NCBI GenBank assembly: GCA_040902895.1
Contig: JBBDWL010000049.1
Span: 1 to 64,000 of the forward strand
DNA length: 64,000 bases
Reading direction: 5' to 3'
DNA from: JALYRV01 sp040902895
GTDB taxonomy: Bacteria; Acidobacteriota; Vicinamibacteria; Vicinamibacterales; SCN-69-37
The notes beneath the pieces were generated by a model. The model had not been told where the DNA came from. It searched no databases and saw only the letters and a program-made list of their open reading frames with translations. Of the stretch, positions 1 through 7,788 are shown piece after piece (within the stretch, counting starts at the first letter, position 1; every line of letters begins with the position of its first letter). The position numbers were made by a program, and so were the translations under genes.

Positions 1-266
1 CCCCTCGGACTCCCCTACACGCTCTCTCGCGGGGACCCCCACGGCCCCCGCTCCGTTCGCGTGGCTCGTTCGCTGCGCTCACTCGCGCTACAGCGGCTTC
101 GCCCCTCGGACTCCCCTACACGCTCTCTCGCGGGGACCCCCACGGCCCCCGCTCCGGACCTTCTGCCCGGGGCTCTGCCCCGAACCCCGGCTCGCTACAC
201 TCGCTCGGCCCGTCGGCCTGGCTCCGTTCCGCTCGCGTGGCTCGTTCGCCGCGCTTACTCGCGCTA
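1..266. repeat. GC-rich composite repeat block
   Basis: No convincing gene is seen. A 55-bp unit at 1-55 recurs exactly at 102-156. A second unit at about 50-91 (core GTGGCTCGTTCGC) recurs with changes at about 221-267. Between them, 169-182 can form a GGGGC-TCT-GCCCC hairpin. A related stretch lies at 25565-25640, so this is a dispersed family. It begins directly at the accB stop codon. Open frames here are low-complexity Arg/Pro/Ser shadows. Function unknown. Confidence 0.75.
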
Positions 267-734
267 CTAGGCCTTGCGAATGGCGAACAGCCGGTCGTTG
301 AACTGCACGGCCTGCCCGTTTTCCACGTACGCCTTCTCGATGGCGCCGTCGAACTCGCTTTCGATCTCGTTCATCAGCTTCATCGCTTCGATGATGCAGA
401 GCACCTGCCCTTTGTGCACGGTGTCGCCAATCTCGACGAAGGACCGGGCGCCCGGCTCCGGAGAGCGATAGAACGTGCCCACGATGGGTGACTTGACCAC
501 GGCCAGCTCCACGCCGGTAGCTTCGGTGGCGGCCGGCGCGGCAGACGGCACCGCAGCCAGCGGAGCCGGCGGCAGAGCGGGCCCCGGCGCGGGGGGCGCG
601 GGCGCGGCGTGACTCACAACCACGTCGTTGGCCTTCCTGACGCGAAGCCTGAGCCCTTCATGTTCCAGCTCGAACTCGGCGAGGTCGTGCTCGCGCACGA
701 GATTCAGCAGTTGTTTGATGTCGTCGACGTTCAT
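267..734 (-). CDS. accB: Biotin carboxyl carrier protein of acetyl-CoA carboxylase
   Basis: This is the carrier subunit of acetyl-CoA carboxylase: it holds the biotin that shuttles CO2 from biotin carboxylase to carboxyltransferase in fatty-acid synthesis. The 155-residue product has an N-terminal helix-rich segment (MNVDDIKQLL), an Ala/Pro linker at about residues 42-72, and a C-terminal biotinyl domain with the EAMKLMNE motif; Lys119 is the expected biotin site. I chose ATG 734, just past the peptidase stop; an ATG at 782 would overlap that gene by over 40 bp and add an atypical N-terminus. The usual partner accC would lie downstream, beyond the window edge. Confidence 0.95.
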   Translation of the reverse strand: MNVDDIKQLLNLVREHDLAEFELEHEGLRLRVRKANDVVVSHAAPAPPAPGPALPPAPLAAVPSAAPAATEATGVELAVVKSPIVGTFYRSPEPGARSFVEIGDTVHKGQVLCIIEAMKLMNEIESEFDGAIEKAYVENGQAVQFNDRLFAIRKA

Positions 735-739
735 GCGGC

Positions 740-1864
740 TCACGTGGTCGCGATCAGTTCCCGTGCTGCGTTTGTCAGCCATTCAGGGCCATTGCCGGTA
801 ACGGCGAGATCGTCTTCGATCCGCACGCCCATGGCGTCCTCTCCCGATGCGGACGACGTGTCGAGATATGCGCCCGGTTCAATCGTCACGACCATCCCCG
901 CCGCAAGCAGCGGAGTATCTTCAGGTGCGTCCCGCGACAGCCGCGGATCTTCGTGGACATCGAGCCCGAGCCCGTGTCCCACCGCGTGCCGCACGGCTCC
1001 ACCATATCCGTGCCGGTCGAGCACCCGCCGCGCCGCCGCGTCTATGTCCTGCACCCTCGCGCCCGGCGCCAGCGCCGCGGCAGCCGCGCCGTGGGCCTCG
1101 AGCACCGCCGCATGCAGATGGCGGGCGCGATCGCCGGCCGGTCCCACACTGAGCGTGCGCGTGATGTCGACGGCATAGCCGTCGAGCATGCCGCCGAAAT
1201 CGACGACGACGAGATCGCCCGGCGTGAGCACGCGCCCCCCAGGCCGCGCGTGCGGCAGCGCCGCATTCGGACCAGAGGCGACAATCGTTTCAAACGCCGG
1301 CCTGCTGAACCCCGCGCGCGCGATGGCGTGATTCAGATCCGCCGCGATGTCGCGCTCGCTGCGCCCGCTTCGCACCCACTCGGGGAGCAAGGCCGCCAGG
1401 CGGCTGATGCGCGCGCCTGCATCGCGCAGCGTCGCCAGCTCGCCGGCGTCTTTCACCAGACGCTGCCGCTCGACCAGACGCTCGGCGGCGACGAGCTCGA
1501 TGCCTTCGAGCCGCTTCCTCCATGCCTCGTGCTGGGCGACGGTGACATGGGCGGCCTCGAAGGCCACCCGCCGGCCGTCAATCCCGCGCACAACCGCCTC
1601 CAGGCCATCGTCGTAACTCCCTTTGATTACAACGACTTGGGAGTTGTCTGGCCAGTCCGTGGCGAGCGCTTCGACCGACCGACTGTAACGAAAGTCGGTC
1701 ATGAAGTAAAGCCGACCTCGACAGATGAGAAGGCGCGCGGCGGTGCCTCCGAACCCGCTGATATACAAGATGTTGGCGGGATTTGTAATCAGGACGGCCT
1801 CGGCGCCGGCCTCGTGCGCGGCATCTGACACCGCGGCTATGCGCCGCGCGATCGTGTCACGCAT
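740..1864 (-). CDS. Xaa-Pro aminopeptidase family (M24) protein
   Basis: A pita-bread metallopeptidase of family M24, predicted to remove N-terminal residues before proline; cytosolic. About 374 residues. An N-terminal creatinase-like domain (ITNPANILYISGF) precedes the catalytic domain, which shows the metal-ligand motifs VVVDFGGMLDGYAVDITRT, GHGLGLDVHEDP, TIEPGAY and GVRIEDDL. ATG 1864 overlaps the TGA of the upstream TPR gene by a few bases, so the two are probably co-transcribed; the longer frame to 1975 adds a basic, low-complexity N-terminus that reads as a shadow. Whether it is a true prolyl aminopeptidase or a dipeptidase cannot be told here. Confidence 0.9.
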   Translation of the reverse strand: MRDTIARRIAAVSDAAHEAGAEAVLITNPANILYISGFGGTAARLLICRGRLYFMTDFRYSRSVEALATDWPDNSQVVVIKGSYDDGLEAVVRGIDGRRVAFEAAHVTVAQHEAWRKRLEGIELVAAERLVERQRLVKDAGELATLRDAGARISRLAALLPEWVRSGRSERDIAADLNHAIARAGFSRPAFETIVASGPNAALPHARPGGRVLTPGDLVVVDFGGMLDGYAVDITRTLSVGPAGDRARHLHAAVLEAHGAAAAALAPGARVQDIDAAARRVLDRHGYGGAVRHAVGHGLGLDVHEDPRLSRDAPEDTPLLAAGMVVTIEPGAYLDTSSASGEDAMGVRIEDDLAVTGNGPEWLTNAARELIATT

Positions 1865-2407
1865 CACGGCCGGTTTCGCCGCCGCGCCGCAGCTCTTCGA
1901 TCCGCGCGAGCCAGATCTCGAGGCGCTCGATCTGCGCGGCGCGCTGCGATCCAGCAGCCGCCTCGATCGAGGCATCGAGCGCCGAGAAATCGGGATCGCC
2001 CGCGCGCTCAGAGAACGCGGGCGGTTCCGCCGGCGCGGGTTCTACAACTTCGGGAACTGTTCCAACGACCGCCGGCACCGGCGCGATCAGCGCGGGTGGC
2101 GCGGCGGGATCGCCCAGTTCCGCGAGCGCTCGGATGGCCGCAAGATTGTCGGGAGCGATCGAGAGGACGTATTCGAACTCGGTGCGGGCTTCGTCAACCC
2201 GTTCCAGTTGCTGCAGCGCGCGCCCGAGCGTGACGCGCGCCGAAAGATATGCGGGATGCCGCTCGAGACCCGCGCGGCAGGCGGCGACCGCCTCGTCGAG
2301 ACGTCCGGCGCGCCGGTATTCCTCGGCCAGCGCGCCGAATGCAATGGACGCCGGGTCCTTGCGGACCCGNNNNNNNNNNCCCGCTCCAGCTCCTCGATGC
2401 GAGACAC
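1857..2407 (-). CDS. TPR protein interrupted by the assembly gap
   Basis: The frame starts at GTG 2407 behind a good ribosome site (GGAGAAGG) with MSRIEELER, then runs into the ten Ns at 2370-2379. Beyond the gap, in a different frame, it continues with classic TPR sequence (IAFGALAEEYRRAGRLDEAV, HPAYLSARVTLGRALQQLE) and ends in a Pro/Ala/Glu-rich tail to TGA 1857. The frame change means the gap is not truly ten bases. Both contig edges carry CGGG, so the true join may be an overlap giving ELERVRKDP. Probably a scaffold protein; being between the pilus/lipoprotein genes and the peptidase suggests co-expression only. Confidence 0.75.
2370..2379. other. Assembly gap (10 Ns)
   Basis: Ten consecutive Ns inside the TPR gene. 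The reading frame differs on the two sides, so the length is a placeholder. Confidence 0.99.
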
Positions 2408-2427
2408 GGCCTTCTCCGGCGGCGCTG

Positions 2428-3165
2428 TTAGCTCACCGTCACGAATTTGGTCAGCGAAGCGGACTTGCCGTCATTGTCCGTCACAGTCAGCGTCACCGGG
2501 TACGTGCCCGGCCGGTCATAATCGTGCTGTTCCCGCGGCTCCGGACCCGTTTCGACGTCACCGTCGCCATAATCCCATCGAAACCGCACGATGACGCCGT
2601 CATCCGAGGATGCCGTGGCATCGAATCGCACCTGCTCACCGGCCGCCGGATTCGAGGGCGTAAAGAAGAAGTTCGGCGTCGGCGCGCCCGGGTCCATCGC
2701 GGTGCTCTCGGGCACAAGCCGGATATTGACGGTACGCTGGAAGTTGCTGCCAAAGTCTGTCCCAACCGGCGTCACCGCGATCGTCACCTGGCTGCCCAGG
2801 TCGACCCCCGGCAACGGCGACCGCGGCGCCGTGAACGTGACCGTCGCGACACCGCTCGCGTTCGTGGTGACGTTGCGGGCCGACAGCCGGCCGATGTCGA
2901 CAATCCTGGAGCCGAGCACCGTGTCGATCCGCAGCGGTAAATTTGCCACCGGCTGGTTATTGTGATCGCGGGCGACGATGCGAATCACCGTCGTCGACAC
3001 CCCGTCTTCCGGCAGGATGTCTGGCGTTGCCGTGACCGTCAGGTCGAGCGCGAAGGAGGATGGTCCCGTCAGCGGCGGCGCATCGATCGAGTCGAGCGTG
3101 CAGCCGGACGCGGCCGTCAGCACGAGAGCGGCCGACACAATCAAAGTACGAGTCAAAATCTTCAT
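2428..3165 (-). CDS. Exported PKD-domain protein, likely lipoprotein
   Basis: A 245-residue exported protein. The N-terminus is a signal peptide ending in a weak lipobox (TAASGC, Cys22), suggesting lipidation. Residues about 40-150 look like an invasin/Big_1-type Ig domain (TTVIRIVARDHNNQPVANLP, TTNASGVATVTFTAP). Residues about 163-245 form a PKD domain with FRWDYGDG and YPVTLTVTDNDG motifs. Such folds usually mediate extracellular adhesion or protein contacts. It lies 15 bp after the previous exported protein and downstream of pilQ, so it may be a cell-surface accessory of the type IV pilus; that role is inference. Confidence 0.8.
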   Translation of the reverse strand: MKILTRTLIVSAALVLTAASGCTLDSIDAPPLTGPSSFALDLTVTATPDILPEDGVSTTVIRIVARDHNNQPVANLPLRIDTVLGSRIVDIGRLSARNVTTNASGVATVTFTAPRSPLPGVDLGSQVTIAVTPVGTDFGSNFQRTVNIRLVPESTAMDPGAPTPNFFFTPSNPAAGEQVRFDATASSDDGVIVRFRWDYGDGDVETGPEPREQHDYDRPGTYPVTLTVTDNDGKSASLTKFVTVS

Positions 3166-3180
3166 AACGGTATTCCTGGA

Positions 3181-3771
3181 CTAGTCGGGATCCGCGAAAT
3201 CCGCGAAATCAATCGAGATGCGGCCGACGACGCTGACCGCGCGGCCGGTTTGATCCTGGCCGAAGAATGTCACTTCGGCGATGGTGGAAATCACGGCAGC
3301 ACCGCCAAGGTTCCGAAGGCCCAGCAGCGGCGGCTCCAATTTAGCCTGCACGCGCACGAGCGAGAAGGTCGCCTCCGTCGAGCCGTCGCCCACCGTTACC
3401 GTGAAGGCCCCGTCGAACGAGAACGGCACGTCGCGCCCCTGCACATTGCGGCCATCGGCTCGGATGTAGGTGACGCGGTACCGGTTTACGGTGACGAAGT
3501 TATTCGGCGATGTCGGGCTGAGCGGATCCTTGAGTCCGAGCCGGAACGACACGAGGCCTTCGTCCTCGATAGGACTCCCCTCGGTCGAGACATCGGACTG
3601 CAGATTCGTGGTCGCCTCGCCCTCTTCGGCGCCCGACGAGGCCCGCAGTGATTCCACAATCAGAAACGAATTGCCTTCGCCCTCACGCATCGTGCACGAC
3701 GCGCTTCCGGCGACGCCCGCGGCCAGCGCGAGCAGGAACGTTCCGCGAAAAATGTGTCCTCTCATGTCCAA
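3181..3771 (-). CDS. Exported protein of unknown function
   Basis: I do not recognise the family. The 196-residue product begins with a basic n-region and hydrophobic stretch (FLLALAAGVAGSASC) that could be a Sec or lipoprotein signal; the lipobox is weak because -3 is Ser. The mature part is beta-strand-rich with no known motif. It starts 4 bp past the pilQ stop, so it is almost certainly in the pilMNOPQ transcript and may be a pilus-linked envelope protein (inference). A second in-frame Met at residue 3 is an equally good start. Confidence 0.7.
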   Translation of the reverse strand: MDMRGHIFRGTFLLALAAGVAGSASCTMREGEGNSFLIVESLRASSGAEEGEATTNLQSDVSTEGSPIEDEGLVSFRLGLKDPLSPTSPNNFVTVNRYRVTYIRADGRNVQGRDVPFSFDGAFTVTVGDGSTEATFSLVRVQAKLEPPLLGLRNLGGAAVISTIAEVTFFGQDQTGRAVSVVGRISIDFADFADPD

Positions 3772-3774
3772 CCC

Positions 3775-6072
3775 CTAGCTTCGCAGCACGCGCGGCGTGA
3801 TGAAGATCAACAGCTCGCGGCTTTCGTCCTGCGTCTCGTCGCGCTTGAACAGCCATCCCAGCAGCGGAATGCGGTGCAGGATTGGCGTGCGATCCTGCGT
3901 CGCCTGCTCCCGGCTCACGAAGATGCCCCCAATGACGGTCGTCGCGCCGTCGTCAATCTGCACGCGCGTGAGAGCGCGTTGCGTGTCGATGGGCGGGATG
4001 CCGTTGACCTGCCGGCTGAAGTCCGCCGTGGCATTCTCGAGCACGATCTGCATGATGACCGTGCCGGCGGCGGTCACCTGCGGCGTGACCTGCAGCGAGA
4101 GCGCGGCGTCCTTGAACGTCACGGTGACGGTGTTGTTCGCGACCGTCTGAATCGGAATCTGGATGCCCTGGTACATTTGCGCAGGGTTGTTGTTCTGCGT
4201 CGTCACGCGCGGTGTCGACAGGACACGGCCCTTGCCCGACCGCTCGAGCGCCGACAGCGCGACGTCGAGATTGAACGCGCCGTTGATGGCGCCCAGCGAC
4301 AGCGCGATTGCGCTCGACGCGGTGTCGACGCCCAGATCGACGGCCGAATCGACCGTGCCGCTGTTCGGGAACGCCAGACCCGTGGTGTTGCCGATTGCCG
4401 GCGTCACGCGCCCGTTGAGTCCCCACTGAATGCCGATGGAACGGGCAAAGTCGCGGGTGGTCTGAACGATGCGCGCTTCGATCTCGACCTGCGGCTCCGG
4501 GCGATCGAGCCCGCGAATGAGCTGCTCCGCCGTCGCCTGGTTGGCGGCCAGGTCGGTGATGATGAGCGTGTTGGTCCGCTCGTCGACAACCGGTTGCCCC
4601 CGGGGCGAGAGGATTCGCCCGGTCGTGAGCATCGTCGCGATCGCCGGCGCCTGCGCATAGCTCAGCGCATAGGTCTTGACGATCAGCTCGCCGGCCTCGG
4701 CCCGCGCCTTTTCGAGCTCCGCGCGCTGCGTCTCTTCGCTGCGCAGTGTGTCGAGCTTCGCGACACGGACGACGGTGCCGTCGATGGCGTAGCCCAGGTT
4801 GTGCGCGCGAAGAATGATCTCGAGCGCCTGATCCCAGGGCACTTCCGTGAGGATGATGTCGACCGTACCTTCGATGGCCGCGTCGATCACCATGTTCAGG
4901 CCGCTGATGTTGGCGAACAGCCGCAGCACGTCGCGCAGCTGGGAGCCCTGCAGGTCGAGCGAGATGTTGTGGCCCTGGTACTGCCGCGTGCCGGGCTGCT
5001 GCGGCTGTAGGGGCACGGTTCCGGGTGGCGCCGGCGCCTGCGGCGCGGGCACGGGGATCGGCGGCGCCTGCTGCGTGCGCAGCGCCGACATCGGATCGAT
5101 CGCGCGCGAGCCGGCCGCCGCGGCGAAGTCCGACGCAGCGTCAGGTGAAGCAGGTGACCCAGGTGCGACGGGCGCCGCCGGCCGAGCATTCGGATCGGCG
5201 ATCTCGTCGGGGCCGAACGGATGGTCGGGAACACCGACCGGCGCTTTCTCGTCGAAGACGACCACGTAATCGGCGCCACCTTCTCCCGCACGCTCGGCGC
5301 TGAACGCGGCCCGCTTCGTCAAATCGATCACCACGCGCGTGATGAGCGGCTCGCGCGAATGCAGCTCGGTACGCACCTGTTTGATCAAACCGCCCGAGGC
5401 CGGCAGTACTACGGCATCGGCGCTGACGCCAGGCAGATCGACGACGACGCCAGGGCCTGCTCCGTTGCCGGCAATTTCGTCAAGACCTGAGGGCGCGAGC
5501 CAGCCGTTGCCGCTCAATGTCACCCGCGTCACCGAACCAGAACCCTTCGCCGTCACCGAACCGAGAACCGTGGCCGCGGGCACGGACCCCGCAGAACCAG
5601 AACCCGGAACCGAACCCGCGGAACCAGTGGAACCTGTGGAACCCGGGGAACCAACCGTCCCTGCGAATTCGATCCGTATCTTCCCCTTCACCGCGGTCGC
5701 CGTGTGCTGCAGCGGCTGCTTCAGCTGCATCATCACGCGCGTCAGGGGCCTGCCATCGGGGGCGTCCATCTCGTCGACGACGATCGCCGAGACCGGAATC
5801 CCGGCGGCCGGCCGGAAGTGATTCTTGGCATCGTTGGCGCGGACATCGCGCAGGTCGACGAGCACGGTGAATGGATCCGGGCGTGTGACGGCGTATGCCA
5901 CCGGCTCGGACGCCTCGATGACGACGGCATGACTGCCGTTGCCGGCCTCCGCGCCAACCGACAACAGACGCGCGGCCGCGACCGATGCGCCGCTCGCCGA
6001 CGGACTGGCCGCGCCGTATGCGGCGATGGCCGCGAGCATCACGCCGAGCACGCCGATTCGCAGGCGCGTCAC
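3775..6072 (-). CDS. pilQ: Type IV pilus outer-membrane secretin PilQ
   Basis: Forms the outer-membrane ring through which the type IV pilus passes. 765 residues: signal peptide (about 1-30), two AMIN-like peptidoglycan-binding regions (about 35-135 and 165-275), a Pro/Ala linker (300-360), an STN/N0 domain (367-437), a secretin N1 domain (462-525) and the secretin barrel (585-765) ending ELLIFITPRV. The start is GTG 6072, in GTGA overlap with the pilP stop and behind GGAGGAG; the frame open to 6420 is a pilP shadow. Residues 141-163 are a Gly/Ser run encoded by GGTTCC-type repeats between the AMIN regions. Confidence 0.95.
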   Translation of the reverse strand: MTRLRIGVLGVMLAAIAAYGAASPSASGASVAAARLLSVGAEAGNGSHAVVIEASEPVAYAVTRPDPFTVLVDLRDVRANDAKNHFRPAAGIPVSAIVVDEMDAPDGRPLTRVMMQLKQPLQHTATAVKGKIRIEFAGTVGSPGSTGSTGSAGSVPGSGSAGSVPAATVLGSVTAKGSGSVTRVTLSGNGWLAPSGLDEIAGNGAGPGVVVDLPGVSADAVVLPASGGLIKQVRTELHSREPLITRVVIDLTKRAAFSAERAGEGGADYVVVFDEKAPVGVPDHPFGPDEIADPNARPAAPVAPGSPASPDAASDFAAAAGSRAIDPMSALRTQQAPPIPVPAPQAPAPPGTVPLQPQQPGTRQYQGHNISLDLQGSQLRDVLRLFANISGLNMVIDAAIEGTVDIILTEVPWDQALEIILRAHNLGYAIDGTVVRVAKLDTLRSEETQRAELEKARAEAGELIVKTYALSYAQAPAIATMLTTGRILSPRGQPVVDERTNTLIITDLAANQATAEQLIRGLDRPEPQVEIEARIVQTTRDFARSIGIQWGLNGRVTPAIGNTTGLAFPNSGTVDSAVDLGVDTASSAIALSLGAINGAFNLDVALSALERSGKGRVLSTPRVTTQNNNPAQMYQGIQIPIQTVANNTVTVTFKDAALSLQVTPQVTAAGTVIMQIVLENATADFSRQVNGIPPIDTQRALTRVQIDDGATTVIGGIFVSREQATQDRTPILHRIPLLGWLFKRDETQDESRELLIFITPRVLRS

Positions 6073-6542
6073 AGCTCCTCCTCCCTGTCCCCGGGCTTCA
6101 TGGTCTTCCTGACTTCCCGCTGTTTCACGAGCGAGAGTGGATCGTTGACTTGCTGTGTGAACACCACGGCATCGATTCCAATCTGTTTGACGACGCCGTC
6201 GAAGAGGCGCGCGTTGCGCCGAAGCTGAAACGAGCGCCCGTCGGGGGCCTGCGCCAGCGCGATGAACTCGTTGCCGCTGCGCACGATCCCGCGGATGACA
6301 ATCTCGGCCACCGTCACGCCCGCGAGGCCGGGCGGCCGGTTCTGCGTGGTGCTCGCGTTCGCGCCGCGGTCGCGCAGGCTGACGAACGGATCGCGGCGGC
6401 CCTGCGGGTCGTACGTCCACGCCGGCGTCTGCGGGCTGCGGCTCTGAGCCTGGGCGGCGGGCGCCGTTGGCCCCTCGACTTCGCGCGGCGCAACGTGGAA
6501 CGGCGCGACGGCGAACAGCGCGATCAGCAGCAGGGGCGTCAT
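6069..6542 (-). CDS. pilP: Type IV pilus alignment-complex protein PilP
   Basis: Inner-membrane-anchored periplasmic protein linking the PilMNO platform to PilQ. 157 residues. A hydrophobic N-terminus (MTPLLLIALFAVAPF) is followed by a disordered linker and the PilP beta domain (YDPQGRRDPFVSL; VTVAEIVIRGIVRSGNEFIA). The ATG overlaps the pilO stop (ATGA) and the stop overlaps the pilQ start. No lipobox cysteine is visible, so anchoring would be through the N-terminal helix. Confidence 0.9.
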   Translation of the reverse strand: MTPLLLIALFAVAPFHVAPREVEGPTAPAAQAQSRSPQTPAWTYDPQGRRDPFVSLRDRGANASTTQNRPPGLAGVTVAEIVIRGIVRSGNEFIALAQAPDGRSFQLRRNARLFDGVVKQIGIDAVVFTQQVNDPLSLVKQREVRKTMKPGDREEEL

Positions 6543-7162
6543 CGGGGAGCTCCTGCCGGCGCCGCGCCCGGGCCGCCGGCGCTCCCTGGCGCCGCCGGCG
6601 GCGGCTGATCGAGCAGCACGAATGTCATGGCTGTGCAGCGCGCGGTGATGGTCGACGCCGAGGTCTGGTCCTGGCGCGCGCGAATCTGCACGTTGCCGAT
6701 GTTGATGATGCGCGGGAAGCGCGCAATGCGATCCAGGAAGAAGCCCAGATCGTGATAGGTCCCTTCGATCTGCATCTCGATCGGCCATTCCTCGTGCATC
6801 GCTTTTTTGGTCGAGCTCTTGGGAACGAAGGACACCATCTTGAGGTTCGACTGCACGGCCAGCGTGTGCACGCGGCGCAGAATGTCTTGCGCGTCTTTCT
6901 GATCGGGCAGGATGTTCTTCAGCTCGTCGAGCCGGCGTTCGAGGTCGGTGACCTGCGCGCGGAACTCGGGCAGCCGGCGCGCCGTGTTCACGCCGCGCTC
7001 GATGTCGGTCCTGAGCGTCGCCAGCCGCGTGCGCTGCCCTTCGAGCTCGGCGAGCGCAGCGTCGGCATGGAAGTTGTGAAAGCCCCACACGGCCGTGCCG
7101 CACACCACCACAAACGCGCCGATTTGGCCGTACCACGGAAGGTTGCTGAGGCTGATCGCCAT
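6539..7162 (-). CDS. pilO: Type IV pilus alignment protein PilO
   Basis: Bitopic inner-membrane protein that pairs with PilN to form the pilus alignment subcomplex. 207 residues: a short cytoplasmic start (MAISLSNLPWYGQIGAFVVV) leading into one membrane helix, a coiled coil (about 35-90, LAELEGQRTRLATL and LERRLDELKNILPDQKD), then a ferredoxin-like periplasmic domain (MQIEGTYHDLGFFLDRIARF) and a Pro/Ala tail. TAATG overlap with pilN; ATGA overlap with pilP. Confidence 0.93.
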   Translation of the reverse strand: MAISLSNLPWYGQIGAFVVVCGTAVWGFHNFHADAALAELEGQRTRLATLRTDIERGVNTARRLPEFRAQVTDLERRLDELKNILPDQKDAQDILRRVHTLAVQSNLKMVSFVPKSSTKKAMHEEWPIEMQIEGTYHDLGFFLDRIARFPRIINIGNVQIRARQDQTSASTITARCTAMTFVLLDQPPPAAPGSAGGPGAAPAGAPR

Positions 7163-7788
7163 TAGTTACGTCCCTGTCCTGGCGGCGCGCCTGGCGCGGC
7201 CGGCCCGGCGGGCGCCGACTGGGCGTCGCCGCCCGGCACGAACACCGCCCTGACCACGAAGCGCACGACCTCTCCCTGCGCATCTGTTTCGGTCAAGCTC
7301 GACACAAGCTCCACAGGACGCCGGAAATACTGCGAATTCTGAAGATTCGCGATGAAGTCAGACACCGCGGGCAAGGTGCCCGCGCGCCCATCAATCGACA
7401 CTTCATCGCCCTTCTGGGTCAGCTCCACGAGCCATAAACGATCGGGCAGGGCCCGGCTGATTTCGTCGAGCATGTGCACCGGACCCGTTTGACCGCGGCG
7501 CAGCTGCTCGATGAGCCCCACGCGCTGGCCGAGCGCCGCTTTCTGGGCCTCGAAGCGCTGCACCTCGCTCAGCACGCCGCGCAGCCGCAGCGCTTCCTGC
7601 TCGGTGGCAATCAGCTCCTGTTCGAGCCGCGCGCTTTCGGTGCGAATGGCCCAGAAGCGATAGCCGATATAGCCGGCCGCCAGCAGCATGATGAGCGCGC
7701 AGCCGAGCGTGATTTTCTGGTTCTGGCTGAGGCCGGCGCGCGTGCGGACGCGCGCGCGATCGGTGCCGAGCAGGTTGACGCGAATCAT
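7162..7788 (-). CDS. pilN: Type IV pilus alignment protein PilN
   Basis: Inner-membrane partner of PilO whose cytoplasmic N-terminal peptide docks on PilM. 208 residues: the conserved N-terminal MIRVNLL peptide, a membrane helix (about 28-48, ITLGCALIMLLAAGYIGY), a coiled coil and a periplasmic fold (LDEISRALPDRLWLVELTQK). The tail is Gly/Pro/Ala-rich. The start overlaps the pilM stop by four bases. Confidence 0.93.
   Translation of the reverse strand: MIRVNLLGTDRARVRTRAGLSQNQKITLGCALIMLLAAGYIGYRFWAIRTESARLEQELIATEQEALRLRGVLSEVQRFEAQKAALGQRVGLIEQLRRGQTGPVHMLDEISRALPDRLWLVELTQKGDEVSIDGRAGTLPAVSDFIANLQNSQYFRRPVELVSSLTETDAQGEVVRFVVRAVFVPGGDAQSAPAGPAAPGAPPGQGRN

Noticed and set aside
6073..6420. 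N-terminal extension of pilQ
   Set aside because: This part is the pilP sequence in another frame; GTG 6072 with GGAGGAG and a signal peptide is the better start.
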